A DNA stretch of 43,789 nucleotides. It comes from Rhodococcus sp. ARC_M5 (lineage in GTDB: Bacteria; Actinomycetota; Actinomycetes; Mycobacteriales; Mycobacteriaceae). A program made the position numbers and the translations under genes. The notes below the pieces were generated by a model. The model was not told the origin of the DNA. It worked only from the letters and a program-made list of their open reading frames with translations, and did not search any database. Positions 16,675 through 24,430 of this stretch are shown one piece after another. How positions within the stretch are numbered: the first letter of the stretch is position 1; each line of letters opens with the position of its first letter. The stretch covers positions 1 through 43,789 of the forward strand of contig NZ_JALGQE010000026.1 of NCBI RefSeq assembly GCF_022810405.1. Reading direction: 5' to 3'.

Positions 16675-17666
16675 GAACCTTCGCGTACGACGCAGCCACC
16701 GCCGTCGACGACGCCGTGGCCCGCCTCGCCGAGGACGAGAACGCGATGCTGCTCGGTGGCGGCACCAACCTCGTCGACCTGATGAAGCTCGGTGTCGTCG
16801 GCCCGACGACGTTGATCGACGTGACGCGACTTCCGTTGCACGACATCGACGTATCCGACGACGGCTCGCTGCGTGTCGGTTCCGGTGTGACCAACAGTGA
16901 TCTCGCGGTGCACCCGGTGGTGCGTCAGCGGTATCCGGTGCTCTCGCGGGCGTTGCTCTCCGGTGCCTCGGGCCAGTTGCGCAACATGGCCACCACCGGC
17001 GGAAACCTGTTCCAGCGCACCCGGTGCGTGTACTTCATGGACGCATCGAAGCCGTGCAACAAACGGCAGCCGGGCTCGGGCTGCCCGGCCCGGGAGGGTG
17101 AGCACCGTAACCTTGCCATCCTCGGTGCCTCCCCGGCGTGTGTGGCGACGCATCCCTCCGACATGGCGGTCGCGTTGACCGCCCTCGACGCCCGCGTGGT
17201 CGTTCGCGGTGTCAACGGAGAGCGCACCCTCGCGATCGACGACTTCTATCGGCTCCCCGATGACGAGCCCGAGCGCGACAACACGGTCGCGCGGGACGAA
17301 CTCGTCACGGCCATCGAGATACCGGCACCGGCGGACGGCACCGTCTCCACCTACCGCAAGGTGCGGGACCGCCAGTCCTACGCGTTCGCGGTCGCGTCGG
17401 TCGCCGCCACTCTCGACGTCGAGGACGGCATCGTCCGCGGGGTGTCGATCGCGCTGGGTGGCGTCGCGCACAAGCCGTGGCGGGCCCGCACGGCCGAGCA
17501 CGCGCTGCTCGGCGGGGCCGCCGACGAGGCGTCGTTCCGGCGGGCGATCGCCCTCGAACTCGACGCCGCAGACCCGTTGCGCGACAATGCGTTCAAAATT
17601 CCGCTGGTGACCAACCTCGTCGCCCGCACCCTGGTGGAACTCACAGCTTCGGGAGACCGGTCATGA
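16671..17666 (+). CDS. PaoB/YagS-like FAD-binding subunit with extra Fe-S loop
   Basis: This 331-residue subunit starts at the GTG overlapping the previous stop by 4 bases. The FAD motifs LGGGTNLVDLMKLG (near residue 25) and TTGGNLFQRTRC (near 110) are visible. The inserted loop carries Cys119, Cys129, Cys138 and Cys157 (TRC, KPC, SGC, PAC), the arrangement that binds an additional [4Fe-4S] cluster in PaoB and in 4-hydroxybenzoyl-CoA reductase. This places the enzyme in the PaoABC branch, not among classical xanthine dehydrogenases. An ATGA overlap couples it to the large subunit. Confidence 0.92.
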   Translation: MRTFAYDAATAVDDAVARLAEDENAMLLGGGTNLVDLMKLGVVGPTTLIDVTRLPLHDIDVSDDGSLRVGSGVTNSDLAVHPVVRQRYPVLSRALLSGASGQLRNMATTGGNLFQRTRCVYFMDASKPCNKRQPGSGCPAREGEHRNLAILGASPACVATHPSDMAVALTALDARVVVRGVNGERTLAIDDFYRLPDDEPERDNTVARDELVTAIEIPAPADGTVSTYRKVRDRQSYAFAVASVAATLDVEDGIVRGVSIALGGVAHKPWRARTAEHALLGGAADEASFRRAIALELDAADPLRDNAFKIPLVTNLVARTLVELTASGDRS

Positions 17667-19726
17667 CTGCATCGATCGGACAACCGATTCAGCGCACCGA
17701 ATCGATCGCCAAGGTCACCGGCCGGGCGCGGTACGCCGCCGAGCAATCGCCGGCGGTCGGACAGCTCTATGCCTGGTACGTGCCTGCGACGGTTCCCGCC
17801 GGGACGGTCGAACACGTCGAGCTGGAGAAAGACCCCGCAGTGCATGCCGTCCTCTGGCACGGCAACGCCGAGAAGCTGGGTGAGGTCGAGGACGCCGAAC
17901 TGCACGTGTTGCAGTCCGATACCGTCTCCTATCGCGGTCAGATCGTGGCGGTCGTCGTGGCCGACACTCTCCAGAACGCTCGCGCCGCCGCAGCCCGGGT
18001 GCAGGTGCAGTACACCGGCGTCCGCGCTCCGGACAACACTCTGACCGCCGATCACCGCTCGCTGTACGCACCCGAGTCCGTCAACGCCGGGTTTCCCACC
18101 GATGTCACCGTCGGCGATCCCGACGCGGCGCTGGCGTCGGCCGAGCACGTCGTCGACAACTGGTACTCCACCGCGCCGATGCACAACAGTCCGATGGAAC
18201 CGCATGCCACCACAGCGCAGTGGTCCGACGGCGTTCTGACACTCTGGGATTCGACGCAGGCACCGTCCGGTGTGCAGGGGGACCTGGCGACGGCATTCGA
18301 TCTGGAACCCGAGAACGTTCGCGTGATCGCCGAGAACGTCGGCGGCGGCTTCGGAGCCAAGGGCAGTACTCGGCCCAATGCGGTCCTCGCCGCGATGGCG
18401 GCGCGAGCAACCGGAAAGACCGTCAAGCTGGTCCTGCCGAGACAGGCCCTGTTCGATGTCGTCGGCTACCGAACCCCGACGCTCAATCACGTTCGGCTGG
18501 GCGCTGATTCGACCGGTACGCTGCAGTCGATCGCGCACGATTCGTTCCAGCAGACCAGCACGATCTTCGAGTTCTGTGAGCAGACCTCGGAATCCACTCG
18601 ACACATCTACGCGGCCCCGAACCGTCGCACCACCCACCGACTCGCACAGCTGGACGTCGGAACGCCGCGGTGGATGCGAGCCCCGGGAGAGGCTCCGGGC
18701 ATGTTCGCCGTCGAGACGGCCATCGACGAATTGGCCACGGCCACCGGTATCGATCCGATCGAACTGCGTATCCGCAACGAACCGGACGTCGATCCCGCCA
18801 GCGGCAACCCGTTCAGCTCACGCAGCGTGGTGCAGTGCCTCCGCGAGGGGGCAGAGAAGTTCGGGTGGGACCGCCGCGATTCCACGCCCGGTCAGCGTCG
18901 AGAGGGCAACACCCTGGTCGGCATGGGCGTCGCGACGGCCAGCTACCCGGTGCTGATCTCGCCGAGTACCGCCTCGGCATGCGTGGAGCAGGACGGCACG
19001 ATCACGGTGTCCGTCGCCGCGTCGGACATCGGTACCGGCGCGCGCACCGTGCTGCGTCAGATTGCGGCCGACGCTCTCGAGGTGGATGCAGATACCGTCA
19101 CACTCGAACTCGGCGACAGCGCTCTGCCGAAAGCACCTGGTGCCGGCGGCTCCTCGGGTACCTCGTCGTGGGGTTGGGCCGTCACCAAGGTCTGCCATTC
19201 GTTGAAGGCTCAGGGATCGTACGAGCCGGGACATTCGGCCGAGGCCGACACCACCGACGACGTCGAGGGTCAGAAAGAGTTGGCGCGCATGGCGTTCGGT
19301 GCGCAGTTCGCCGAGGTCGCGGTCGACATCGACACCGGTGAGGTCCGGGTGCGACGGATGCTCGGGGTGTTCGGCATCGGCGCGGTGATGAATCCGCGGC
19401 TGGCCAGGTCTCAGCTCATCGGCGGCATGACGTTCGGGCTCGGCATGGCCCTGATGGAGAGTGGCGTCGTCGATCACGAATTCGGCGGGTTCGCCAATCA
19501 CGACCTCGCCGAGTACCACATCCCGGTGTGTGCGGACGTGACCGACATCGAGGCCGTCTGGGTCGAGGAGGTCGACACCGATCTCGCGCCGATGGGCGGC
19601 AAGGGAATCGGTGAGATCGGTGCCGTCGGATCTTCCGCGGCCATCGGCAACGCGGTGTTCAACGCTACCGGCGTCCGAGTCCGCGACCTGCCGATCACCC
19701 TGGACAAGGTGCTGCCGCACCTCTAG
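17663..19726 (+). CDS. PaoC/YagR-like molybdopterin-binding catalytic subunit
   Basis: This 687-residue subunit carries the Moco active site. Visible segments are the N-terminal TGRARYAAE, GGGFGAKG (near 230), RAPGEAPGMFAVE (near 337), GTGARTVLRQ, and KGIGEIGAVGSSAAIGNA near residue 650. The Glu in that last motif corresponds to the catalytic base. The family oxidises aldehydes or N-heterocycles; in E. coli PaoABC the substrates are aromatic aldehydes, but the real substrate here is not known. No PaoD/XdhC-type Moco-sulfuration chaperone gene follows, unlike the E. coli operon. The gene ends in the repeat cluster at 19727. Confidence 0.93.
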   Translation: MTASIGQPIQRTESIAKVTGRARYAAEQSPAVGQLYAWYVPATVPAGTVEHVELEKDPAVHAVLWHGNAEKLGEVEDAELHVLQSDTVSYRGQIVAVVVADTLQNARAAAARVQVQYTGVRAPDNTLTADHRSLYAPESVNAGFPTDVTVGDPDAALASAEHVVDNWYSTAPMHNSPMEPHATTAQWSDGVLTLWDSTQAPSGVQGDLATAFDLEPENVRVIAENVGGGFGAKGSTRPNAVLAAMAARATGKTVKLVLPRQALFDVVGYRTPTLNHVRLGADSTGTLQSIAHDSFQQTSTIFEFCEQTSESTRHIYAAPNRRTTHRLAQLDVGTPRWMRAPGEAPGMFAVETAIDELATATGIDPIELRIRNEPDVDPASGNPFSSRSVVQCLREGAEKFGWDRRDSTPGQRREGNTLVGMGVATASYPVLISPSTASACVEQDGTITVSVAASDIGTGARTVLRQIAADALEVDADTVTLELGDSALPKAPGAGGSSGTSSWGWAVTKVCHSLKAQGSYEPGHSAEADTTDDVEGQKELARMAFGAQFAEVAVDIDTGEVRVRRMLGVFGIGAVMNPRLARSQLIGGMTFGLGMALMESGVVDHEFGGFANHDLAEYHIPVCADVTDIEAVWVEEVDTDLAPMGGKGIGEIGAVGSSAAIGNAVFNATGVRVRDLPITLDKVLPHL

Positions 19727-19835
19727 AGCGGCTTCGCCGCATGTGCACGAAACTTCGTACCCCACTACGAACTTCTACTCACATGCCTCGACTAATTCGT
19801 TCCGACAGGCTCCACTCACATGGGGCGCAGCCCCT
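19727..19835. repeat. Composite 3'-end repeat cluster between convergent genes (copy 4)
   Basis: Both converging genes end in TAG followed by the same layout: AG, a GC hairpin with a 3-base loop, then ATGTG. On the plus strand the hairpin is GCGGC-TTC-GCCGC (19728-19740). On the minus strand it is GGGGC-TGC-GCCCC (19822-19834) and is followed by ATGTGAGTGGA. Between them lies a palindrome with 20-base arms (19740-19759 and 19766-19785; 14 of 20 positions pair) and perfect core TTCGTA-CCCCAC-TACGAA. The symmetry suggests a bidirectional terminator built from the same repeat family. Confidence 0.75.
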
Positions 19836-20582
19836 CTACGCCAATATCCGCTGCAGGAACTGGCGCGTACGAGGCTCGGTCGGGCTCACCAGCACCTGCT
19901 CCGGTGTGCCTCGTTCGAGGACGACGCCGTTCTCGATGAACAGCACTTGATCGGCGACCTGCTGGGCGAAGCGGATTTCATGGGTGACGATCACCATCGT
20001 CCAGCCCTCGGCGGCAAGGCCTTTGATGACGCCGAGTACTTCGCCGACGAGTTCGGGATCGAGTGCCGAGGTGGGCTCGTCGAACAGCATCAGCTTGGGG
20101 CGGAGAGCAAGAGCTCGGGCGATTCCGACGCGTTGTTGCTGGCCTCCCGACAGCTGGAACGGGTACTGGTCGGACTTGGCGTCGAGACCGATCTGATCGA
20201 GGATTGCGTGCGCGTCGCGGATGGCGTCGTCCTTTGCGCGCTTCTGCACGATCACCGGTCCCTCGATGATGTTCTGCAGCACCGTCTTGTGGGGGAACAG
20301 GTTGTGGCTCTGGAACACCATGCCGCTCTGGGCCCGGAAGTGACGTAGCTGCGGCGCACCGACGGGCTGTCCGAAGTCGACCGATACGTCACCGATACCG
20401 ATGACGCCTGCGTCGGCCTGGTCGAGTGCGTTCAGGGCGCGCAGAATCGTGGTCTTGCCGGATCCGGACGGTCCGATGATGACGGTCACGGTGCCGGACG
20501 GCACGGTGAACGAGACGTCCTTCAACACCTCCAGTGGACCGAACGACTTCTTCAGCGCGGATACTGTCAGCAGGTCTGTCAT
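19836..20582 (-). CDS. Polar amino-acid ABC transporter ATP-binding protein (cystine-type)
   Basis: This 248-residue ABC ATPase has Walker A GPSGSGKTT near residue 37, the Q-loop GMVFQSHNLFPH, signature LSGGQQQRVGIARAL, Walker B LMLFDEPTSALDPE and the switch His in VTHEIRF. The sequence is typical of GlnQ/TcyC-type importers. Its ATG overlaps the stop of the upstream fused binding-protein/permease gene by 4 bases (ATGA), so the two form one operon and one transporter. The substrate is inferred from the partner gene. Confidence 0.93.
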   Translation of the reverse strand: MTDLLTVSALKKSFGPLEVLKDVSFTVPSGTVTVIIGPSGSGKTTILRALNALDQADAGVIGIGDVSVDFGQPVGAPQLRHFRAQSGMVFQSHNLFPHKTVLQNIIEGPVIVQKRAKDDAIRDAHAILDQIGLDAKSDQYPFQLSGGQQQRVGIARALALRPKLMLFDEPTSALDPELVGEVLGVIKGLAAEGWTMVIVTHEIRFAQQVADQVLFIENGVVLERGTPEQVLVSPTEPRTRQFLQRILA

Positions 20583-22069
20583 TTCGCCACGTACCTGTCG
20601 AGTCGGACTTCGAGTTTGCCTTGGAAGAAGGAGAGGACGATGCAGATCACCCAGTAGTACAGCGCGGCAACGGTGTACAGGGTGAAGAAGTCGAAGGTCG
20701 GTGCCGCTGCGAGTTGTGCGACGCGCAGCAGTTCGGTGACCAGGATGGTCGACGCGAGCGAGGTGTCCTTGACCAACGAGATCAGCGTGTTCGACAACGG
20801 TGGAACGGCGGTGCGCAACGCCTGCGGAAGCACGATGCGCTGCAACGTGGTTCGGTATCCCATCCCGATGGTCTGCGCGGCTTCCCACTGCCCCTTGGGC
20901 ACGCTGAGGATCGCTGCGCGAATGACTTCGGCTGCATAGCCGCCCACGTTCAACGAGAACGCGACGACCGCGGCCGGGAAGGGTGAGATCACGATGCCGA
21001 ACTGCGGTAGGCCGTAGAAGATGATGAACAGCTGTAGCAGCAGGGGAGTGCCGCGAATGATCGAGACGTAGAACCGGGCGACTGCAGCGAGCGGTGTGAT
21101 CGACGAGATCCGGGCCAGCGCAACGGCGAGAGCGATGACGAGTCCGGTCACGAAGCTGATGGCGGTCAGCGGAATCGTCATCGTGACAGTCGCTTTGAGC
21201 ATCGGCCACAGATTGTCGAGAACCAACTGCATCTTCGACGGCGCCGTCGACGATGCGTCGTCGCTCTCCGGCACCACGGTGTCGGCGGTCGGTGCGGCGA
21301 CGTCGCTTCCGAAGTATTTGTTCGAGATCTCGGCGATGGTGCCGTTCTCGCGCAGGGTGTCGATGGCGGTGTCGACCTCGTCCATCAGCCCACTGTTCTT
21401 GCGGGCCACGAAGGATTGCAGGGTCGTGTCTCCGGTCTCGCCGGCGATCTTCACTCCGGTGTCGCCGGTCTGCTGCAGGTATTCGGCGATGGCGAGGGAG
21501 TCGTTGACGGTGGCGTCGACGCGGCCGTCCTTGACGAGAGTGACCGCCTGAACGAATCCCTCGACGGCTTCGACGTTCGCGCCGGCGTCCGCCGCGACCT
21601 CTGCCCAGTTGCTCGTCGAGGATTGGGCGGTGGTCTTACCGGTCAGGTCGGCGAGCGAGGTGATGGTGGAGTCGTCTGCGGCGGTGAGGATCTGGCCTTG
21701 CGACACCGTGTAGGGCGTGGACAGGTCGTAGGCCGACTGGCGCGCGGGGGTGATCGAGACCTGGTTGGCGATCAGGTCGAAGCGTTGGGATTGCAGACCG
21801 GCGAAGATCGAGTCGAACGGGGTCTGCACGAAGTCGACGCGTACCCCCAGCTCGTTTCCGACGGCGTTGATGACGTCGATGTCGTAGCCGGTGAGCTGTC
21901 CGTCGCCGCCCTGATAGCTGAACGGGCTGTAGGTGCCCTCGGTGCCGACGACGAGAACGCCCTCGTCTTTCACCCGGTCCAGCAACGACTGCGAGGACGC
22001 ACTGCAGCCGGACAACCCGAGAATTCCGATGAGGATCGCGACCAGGGCAAGGGTCGATCTGCGCACCAT
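20579..22069 (-). CDS. Fused amino-acid ABC transporter: lipoprotein substrate-binding domain plus permease
   Basis: This is one chain of 496 residues. A lipoprotein signal with lipobox LSGC (Cys near residue 21) precedes a periplasmic-binding-protein-3 domain (EGTYSPFSYQGGDGQLTGYD; to about residue 250). After a Ser/Asp/Thr-rich linker comes a permease domain with several transmembrane helices and the EAA-type segment EAAQTIGMGYRTTLQRIVLP. The binding domain resembles FliY/TcyJ and the permease resembles YecS/TcyL (IRGTPLLLQLFIIFYGLPQFG), so L-cystine or a similar amino acid is the likely substrate. ATG 22069 is preferred over the in-frame TTG at 22105. A tethered binding protein means no free receptor is needed. 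Confidence 0.93.
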   Translation of the reverse strand: MVRRSTLALVAILIGILGLSGCSASSQSLLDRVKDEGVLVVGTEGTYSPFSYQGGDGQLTGYDIDVINAVGNELGVRVDFVQTPFDSIFAGLQSQRFDLIANQVSITPARQSAYDLSTPYTVSQGQILTAADDSTITSLADLTGKTTAQSSTSNWAEVAADAGANVEAVEGFVQAVTLVKDGRVDATVNDSLAIAEYLQQTGDTGVKIAGETGDTTLQSFVARKNSGLMDEVDTAIDTLRENGTIAEISNKYFGSDVAAPTADTVVPESDDASSTAPSKMQLVLDNLWPMLKATVTMTIPLTAISFVTGLVIALAVALARISSITPLAAVARFYVSIIRGTPLLLQLFIIFYGLPQFGIVISPFPAAVVAFSLNVGGYAAEVIRAAILSVPKGQWEAAQTIGMGYRTTLQRIVLPQALRTAVPPLSNTLISLVKDTSLASTILVTELLRVAQLAAAPTFDFFTLYTVAALYYWVICIVLSFFQGKLEVRLDRYVAK

Positions 22070-22108
22070 CCGCGCCTGCTTTCGCCGTATGTACGAGTGG
22101 AGCAAAAC

Positions 22109-22591
22109 CTACCCGTCGATCTCCAACTCCGCTGACACCACCACGGAGTTGTTCATCGGCAGCGCGGCCACCCCGAGCGCGGTGCGGGCGTGCGCACCGA
22201 TCTCGGGACCGAAGATGGCGAGCACCAGATCGGAGAAGCCGTTGACGACCGTGGTGGTCTGAGTGAAGCCGTGATCGGCATTGACCGACCCGGTCACGGT
22301 CAGCCACGCGCTGATTCGATCGAGGTCGCCGACCGCGCGCGCGACGCCACCGAGCAGTGCCAGTGCGGTGTCGCGCGCGGCGTCGGTGGCGGCGTCGAGA
22401 CCGACTTCGGACGGAACCGCGCCGAACGGTCCTGCCAGTGTGCCGTCGGGGGCCAGCGGCGAATGGCCCGAGGCGAACACCCGGTTGCCGCGCACCCGCA
22501 CCCACTCGAACGAGAACTCGAAACCAGGTGGGGCGGTCGGTTCACCGGGCAACGTGAAGCCCAGTTCGGTGATGCGCCGTTCGATCTCCAT
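22109..22591 (-). CDS. RidA/YjgF family protein
   Basis: This 160-residue protein has the YjgF fold: VFASGHSPLAPDGT near residue 38 and the conserved C-terminal HARTALGVAALPMNNSV with an Arg at the position that binds keto/imino substrates. True RidA is about 128 residues; this one belongs to a longer subgroup. It may deaminate reactive enamines/imines or have an uncharacterised role. It starts 14 bases after the stop of the histidine-phosphatase gene, and the transporter genes follow in the same direction, so all four could be one transcript. Confidence 0.85.
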   Translation of the reverse strand: MEIERRITELGFTLPGEPTAPPGFEFSFEWVRVRGNRVFASGHSPLAPDGTLAGPFGAVPSEVGLDAATDAARDTALALLGGVARAVGDLDRISAWLTVTGSVNADHGFTQTTTVVNGFSDLVLAIFGPEIGAHARTALGVAALPMNNSVVVSAELEIDG

Positions 22592-22605
22592 GAACGAAAA
22601 CTCTG

Positions 22606-23160
22606 TCAGACCGCGACGCTGTTGATGGTGCGAACGGTCCAGCGAGAACCGTCGTGCTCGAGGGTCGAAACGCCCGCGTTGAGGATGCGCGGGGAGTGGC
22701 GGCGTCGAATCGCATCGAAGATCGCCCGGATGACGCCGCCGTGCGCCACGGCGATCACCGCGGAGTCCGGATAGCGCGAGGCGATCTCGTCGACGGCTCG
22801 CACACCGCGCACGATCAGGTTCGAACGCGGCTCCAAGCCCGGGTACCGGCCGTCCGGCCAGTGCGAGTACGCGTCCCAGTCGGTGAATCCTTCGGCGTCG
22901 CCGAAGTGTCGTTCGGCCAGATCGGGAAATTCGACGGTGCGGGTCAGGCCCAGGTGAGCGCCGATGATGTCCGCGGTTTCCGAGGCCCGGATCAGCGGCG
23001 AACTGATCAGGTGATCCCACGTACGGAACTCCAATTGGTAGCCGGCCTCACGGGCCTGAGCACGGCCGGTGTCGTTGAGAGGAATGTCCGAAGAGCCCTG
23101 TAGACGCCCGTGCAGATTCCAGTTCGTTTCACCGTGCCGAACCAGTGCCAGAAAAGTCAT
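22606..23160 (-). CDS. Histidine phosphatase family protein (phosphoglycerate-mutase-like)
   Basis: This 184-residue protein has the catalytic LVRHGETNWNLHGRLQG at residues 6-22 (phospho-acceptor His8), SSPLIRASETADI near 55 and the second histidine in VAHGGVIRAIF near 145. It probably dephosphorylates a small phosphoester; the length fits the broad-specificity branch and not cofactor-dependent mutases of about 250 residues. The start is the ATG at 23160, because the longer open frame upstream is antisense to the acyl-CoA dehydrogenase gene. It is the promoter-proximal gene of a possible four-gene unit. Confidence 0.9.
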   Translation of the reverse strand: MTFLALVRHGETNWNLHGRLQGSSDIPLNDTGRAQAREAGYQLEFRTWDHLISSPLIRASETADIIGAHLGLTRTVEFPDLAERHFGDAEGFTDWDAYSHWPDGRYPGLEPRSNLIVRGVRAVDEIASRYPDSAVIAVAHGGVIRAIFDAIRRRHSPRILNAGVSTLEHDGSRWTVRTINSVAV

Positions 23161-23238
23161 AGTGAGCGGAGAATATCCCAGAGTTACCAGGGAGTACGGT
23201 CGATACCGAGATAAGCGAACGAGCACGGAGGATTGTCG

Positions 23239-24414
23239 ATGAATCTTGCCCTGACAGAAGAAGAGGCCGCGTTCCGCGACGAGATGCGGACGTTCTTCAC
23301 CACGAAGATCCCCGCCGAGATTCGCGAGAAGAACGCGACGGGTCAGGAGTTGAGCAAGGACGAGGTGGTTACGACCATGCGAATCCTGAACGAGAACGGC
23401 CTGGCTGTGCCGCACTGGCCTGCTGAGTTCGGCGGGCGCGACTGGACCGCTGTCCAGCGGCACATCTGGCTCGACGAAATGCAGCTGGCCTCGGTACCCG
23501 AGCCGCTGGCGTTCAACGCCTCGATGGTCGGCCCGGTCATTGCGACCTTCGGCTCGCAGGAGATCAAGGAGAAGTTCCTGCCCAAGACGGCGAACCTCGA
23601 CATCTGGTGGTGTCAGGGGTTCTCCGAGCCCGAGGCCGGATCCGACCTGGCGTCGTTGCGCACCACTGCCATCCGCGACGGTGACGACTACATCGTCAAC
23701 GGACAGAAGACGTGGACCACGCTCGGCCAGTACGCCGACTGGATCTTCGCACTCGTGCGGACCAACCCGGACGCGCCCAAGAAGCAGGCCGGAATCTCTT
23801 TCCTGCTCATCGACCTGAACACCCCCGGCATCGAGATGCGCCCCATCAAGCTGGTCGACGGCAGCGTCGAGGTCAACGAGGTCTTCTTCGACAACGTCCG
23901 CGTTCCGGCGGAGAACCTCGTCGGCGAGGAGAATCAGGGGTGGAGCTACGCCAAGTTCCTGCTCGGTAACGAGCGGACCGGCGTCGCCCGCGCAGGGCAC
24001 ACCAAAGTGCACCTGGGACAGGCGAAGAAGCACGCAGCGCAGACGAAGGTCGGAAGCGGCACGCTGCTCGAGGATCCCCTGTTCGCGGCCAAGATGGCCG
24101 AGGTCGAAAACGAACTGCTCGCCCTGGAGCTGACTCAGCTGCGCATGGTGTCCAGCTCGGACGACGGCAAGCCGAACCCGGCGTCGTCCATCCTCAAACT
24201 GCGGGGATCGGAATTGCAGCAGGCCACAACCGAATTGCTGATGGATGTCGCCGGACCGGACTCACTGCCCTACGAGGCGGGCGAGGACATCGAGAGCGAG
24301 GGCTGGGCGCAGCGCTCGGTACCGGGATACCTCAACTACCGCAAGGTGTCGATCTACGGCGGCTCGAACGAGGTTCAGCGCACCATCATCGCCTCTGCGA
24401 TTCTCGGACTGTAA
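23239..24414 (+). CDS. Acyl-CoA dehydrogenase, catalytic-type partner of a pair
   Basis: This 391-residue flavoprotein has GFSEPEAGSDLASL near residue 130, GQKTWTT near 155 and GSNEVQRTIIASAILGL at the C-terminus. Glu245 in LLGNERTG matches the catalytic base position of the isovaleryl/long-chain type. GGAGG at 23227-23231 lies 7 bases before the ATG. It is followed 16 bases later by a second, shorter dehydrogenase. Actinobacterial FadE/ChsE pairs of this layout form alpha2-beta2 heterotetramers acting on sterol side chains or other bulky CoA thioesters, so I infer a heteromeric enzyme; the substrate is unknown. Confidence 0.92.
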   Translation: MNLALTEEEAAFRDEMRTFFTTKIPAEIREKNATGQELSKDEVVTTMRILNENGLAVPHWPAEFGGRDWTAVQRHIWLDEMQLASVPEPLAFNASMVGPVIATFGSQEIKEKFLPKTANLDIWWCQGFSEPEAGSDLASLRTTAIRDGDDYIVNGQKTWTTLGQYADWIFALVRTNPDAPKKQAGISFLLIDLNTPGIEMRPIKLVDGSVEVNEVFFDNVRVPAENLVGEENQGWSYAKFLLGNERTGVARAGHTKVHLGQAKKHAAQTKVGSGTLLEDPLFAAKMAEVENELLALELTQLRMVSSSDDGKPNPASSILKLRGSELQQATTELLMDVAGPDSLPYEAGEDIESEGWAQRSVPGYLNYRKVSIYGGSNEVQRTIIASAILGL

Positions 24415-24430
24415 GGGAGCATCTGAAGAC

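Noticed and set aside
19611..20348. A 245-codon plus-strand frame
   Set aside because: It spans the end of the Moco subunit, the repeat cluster and antisense of the ABC ATPase; no homology.
23160..23185. GTGAGCGGA next to the histidine-phosphatase start, similar to the repeat arm
   Set aside because: Only nine bases match, there is no paired arm or TTCGTAG core, and it lies at a 5' end instead of a 3' end.
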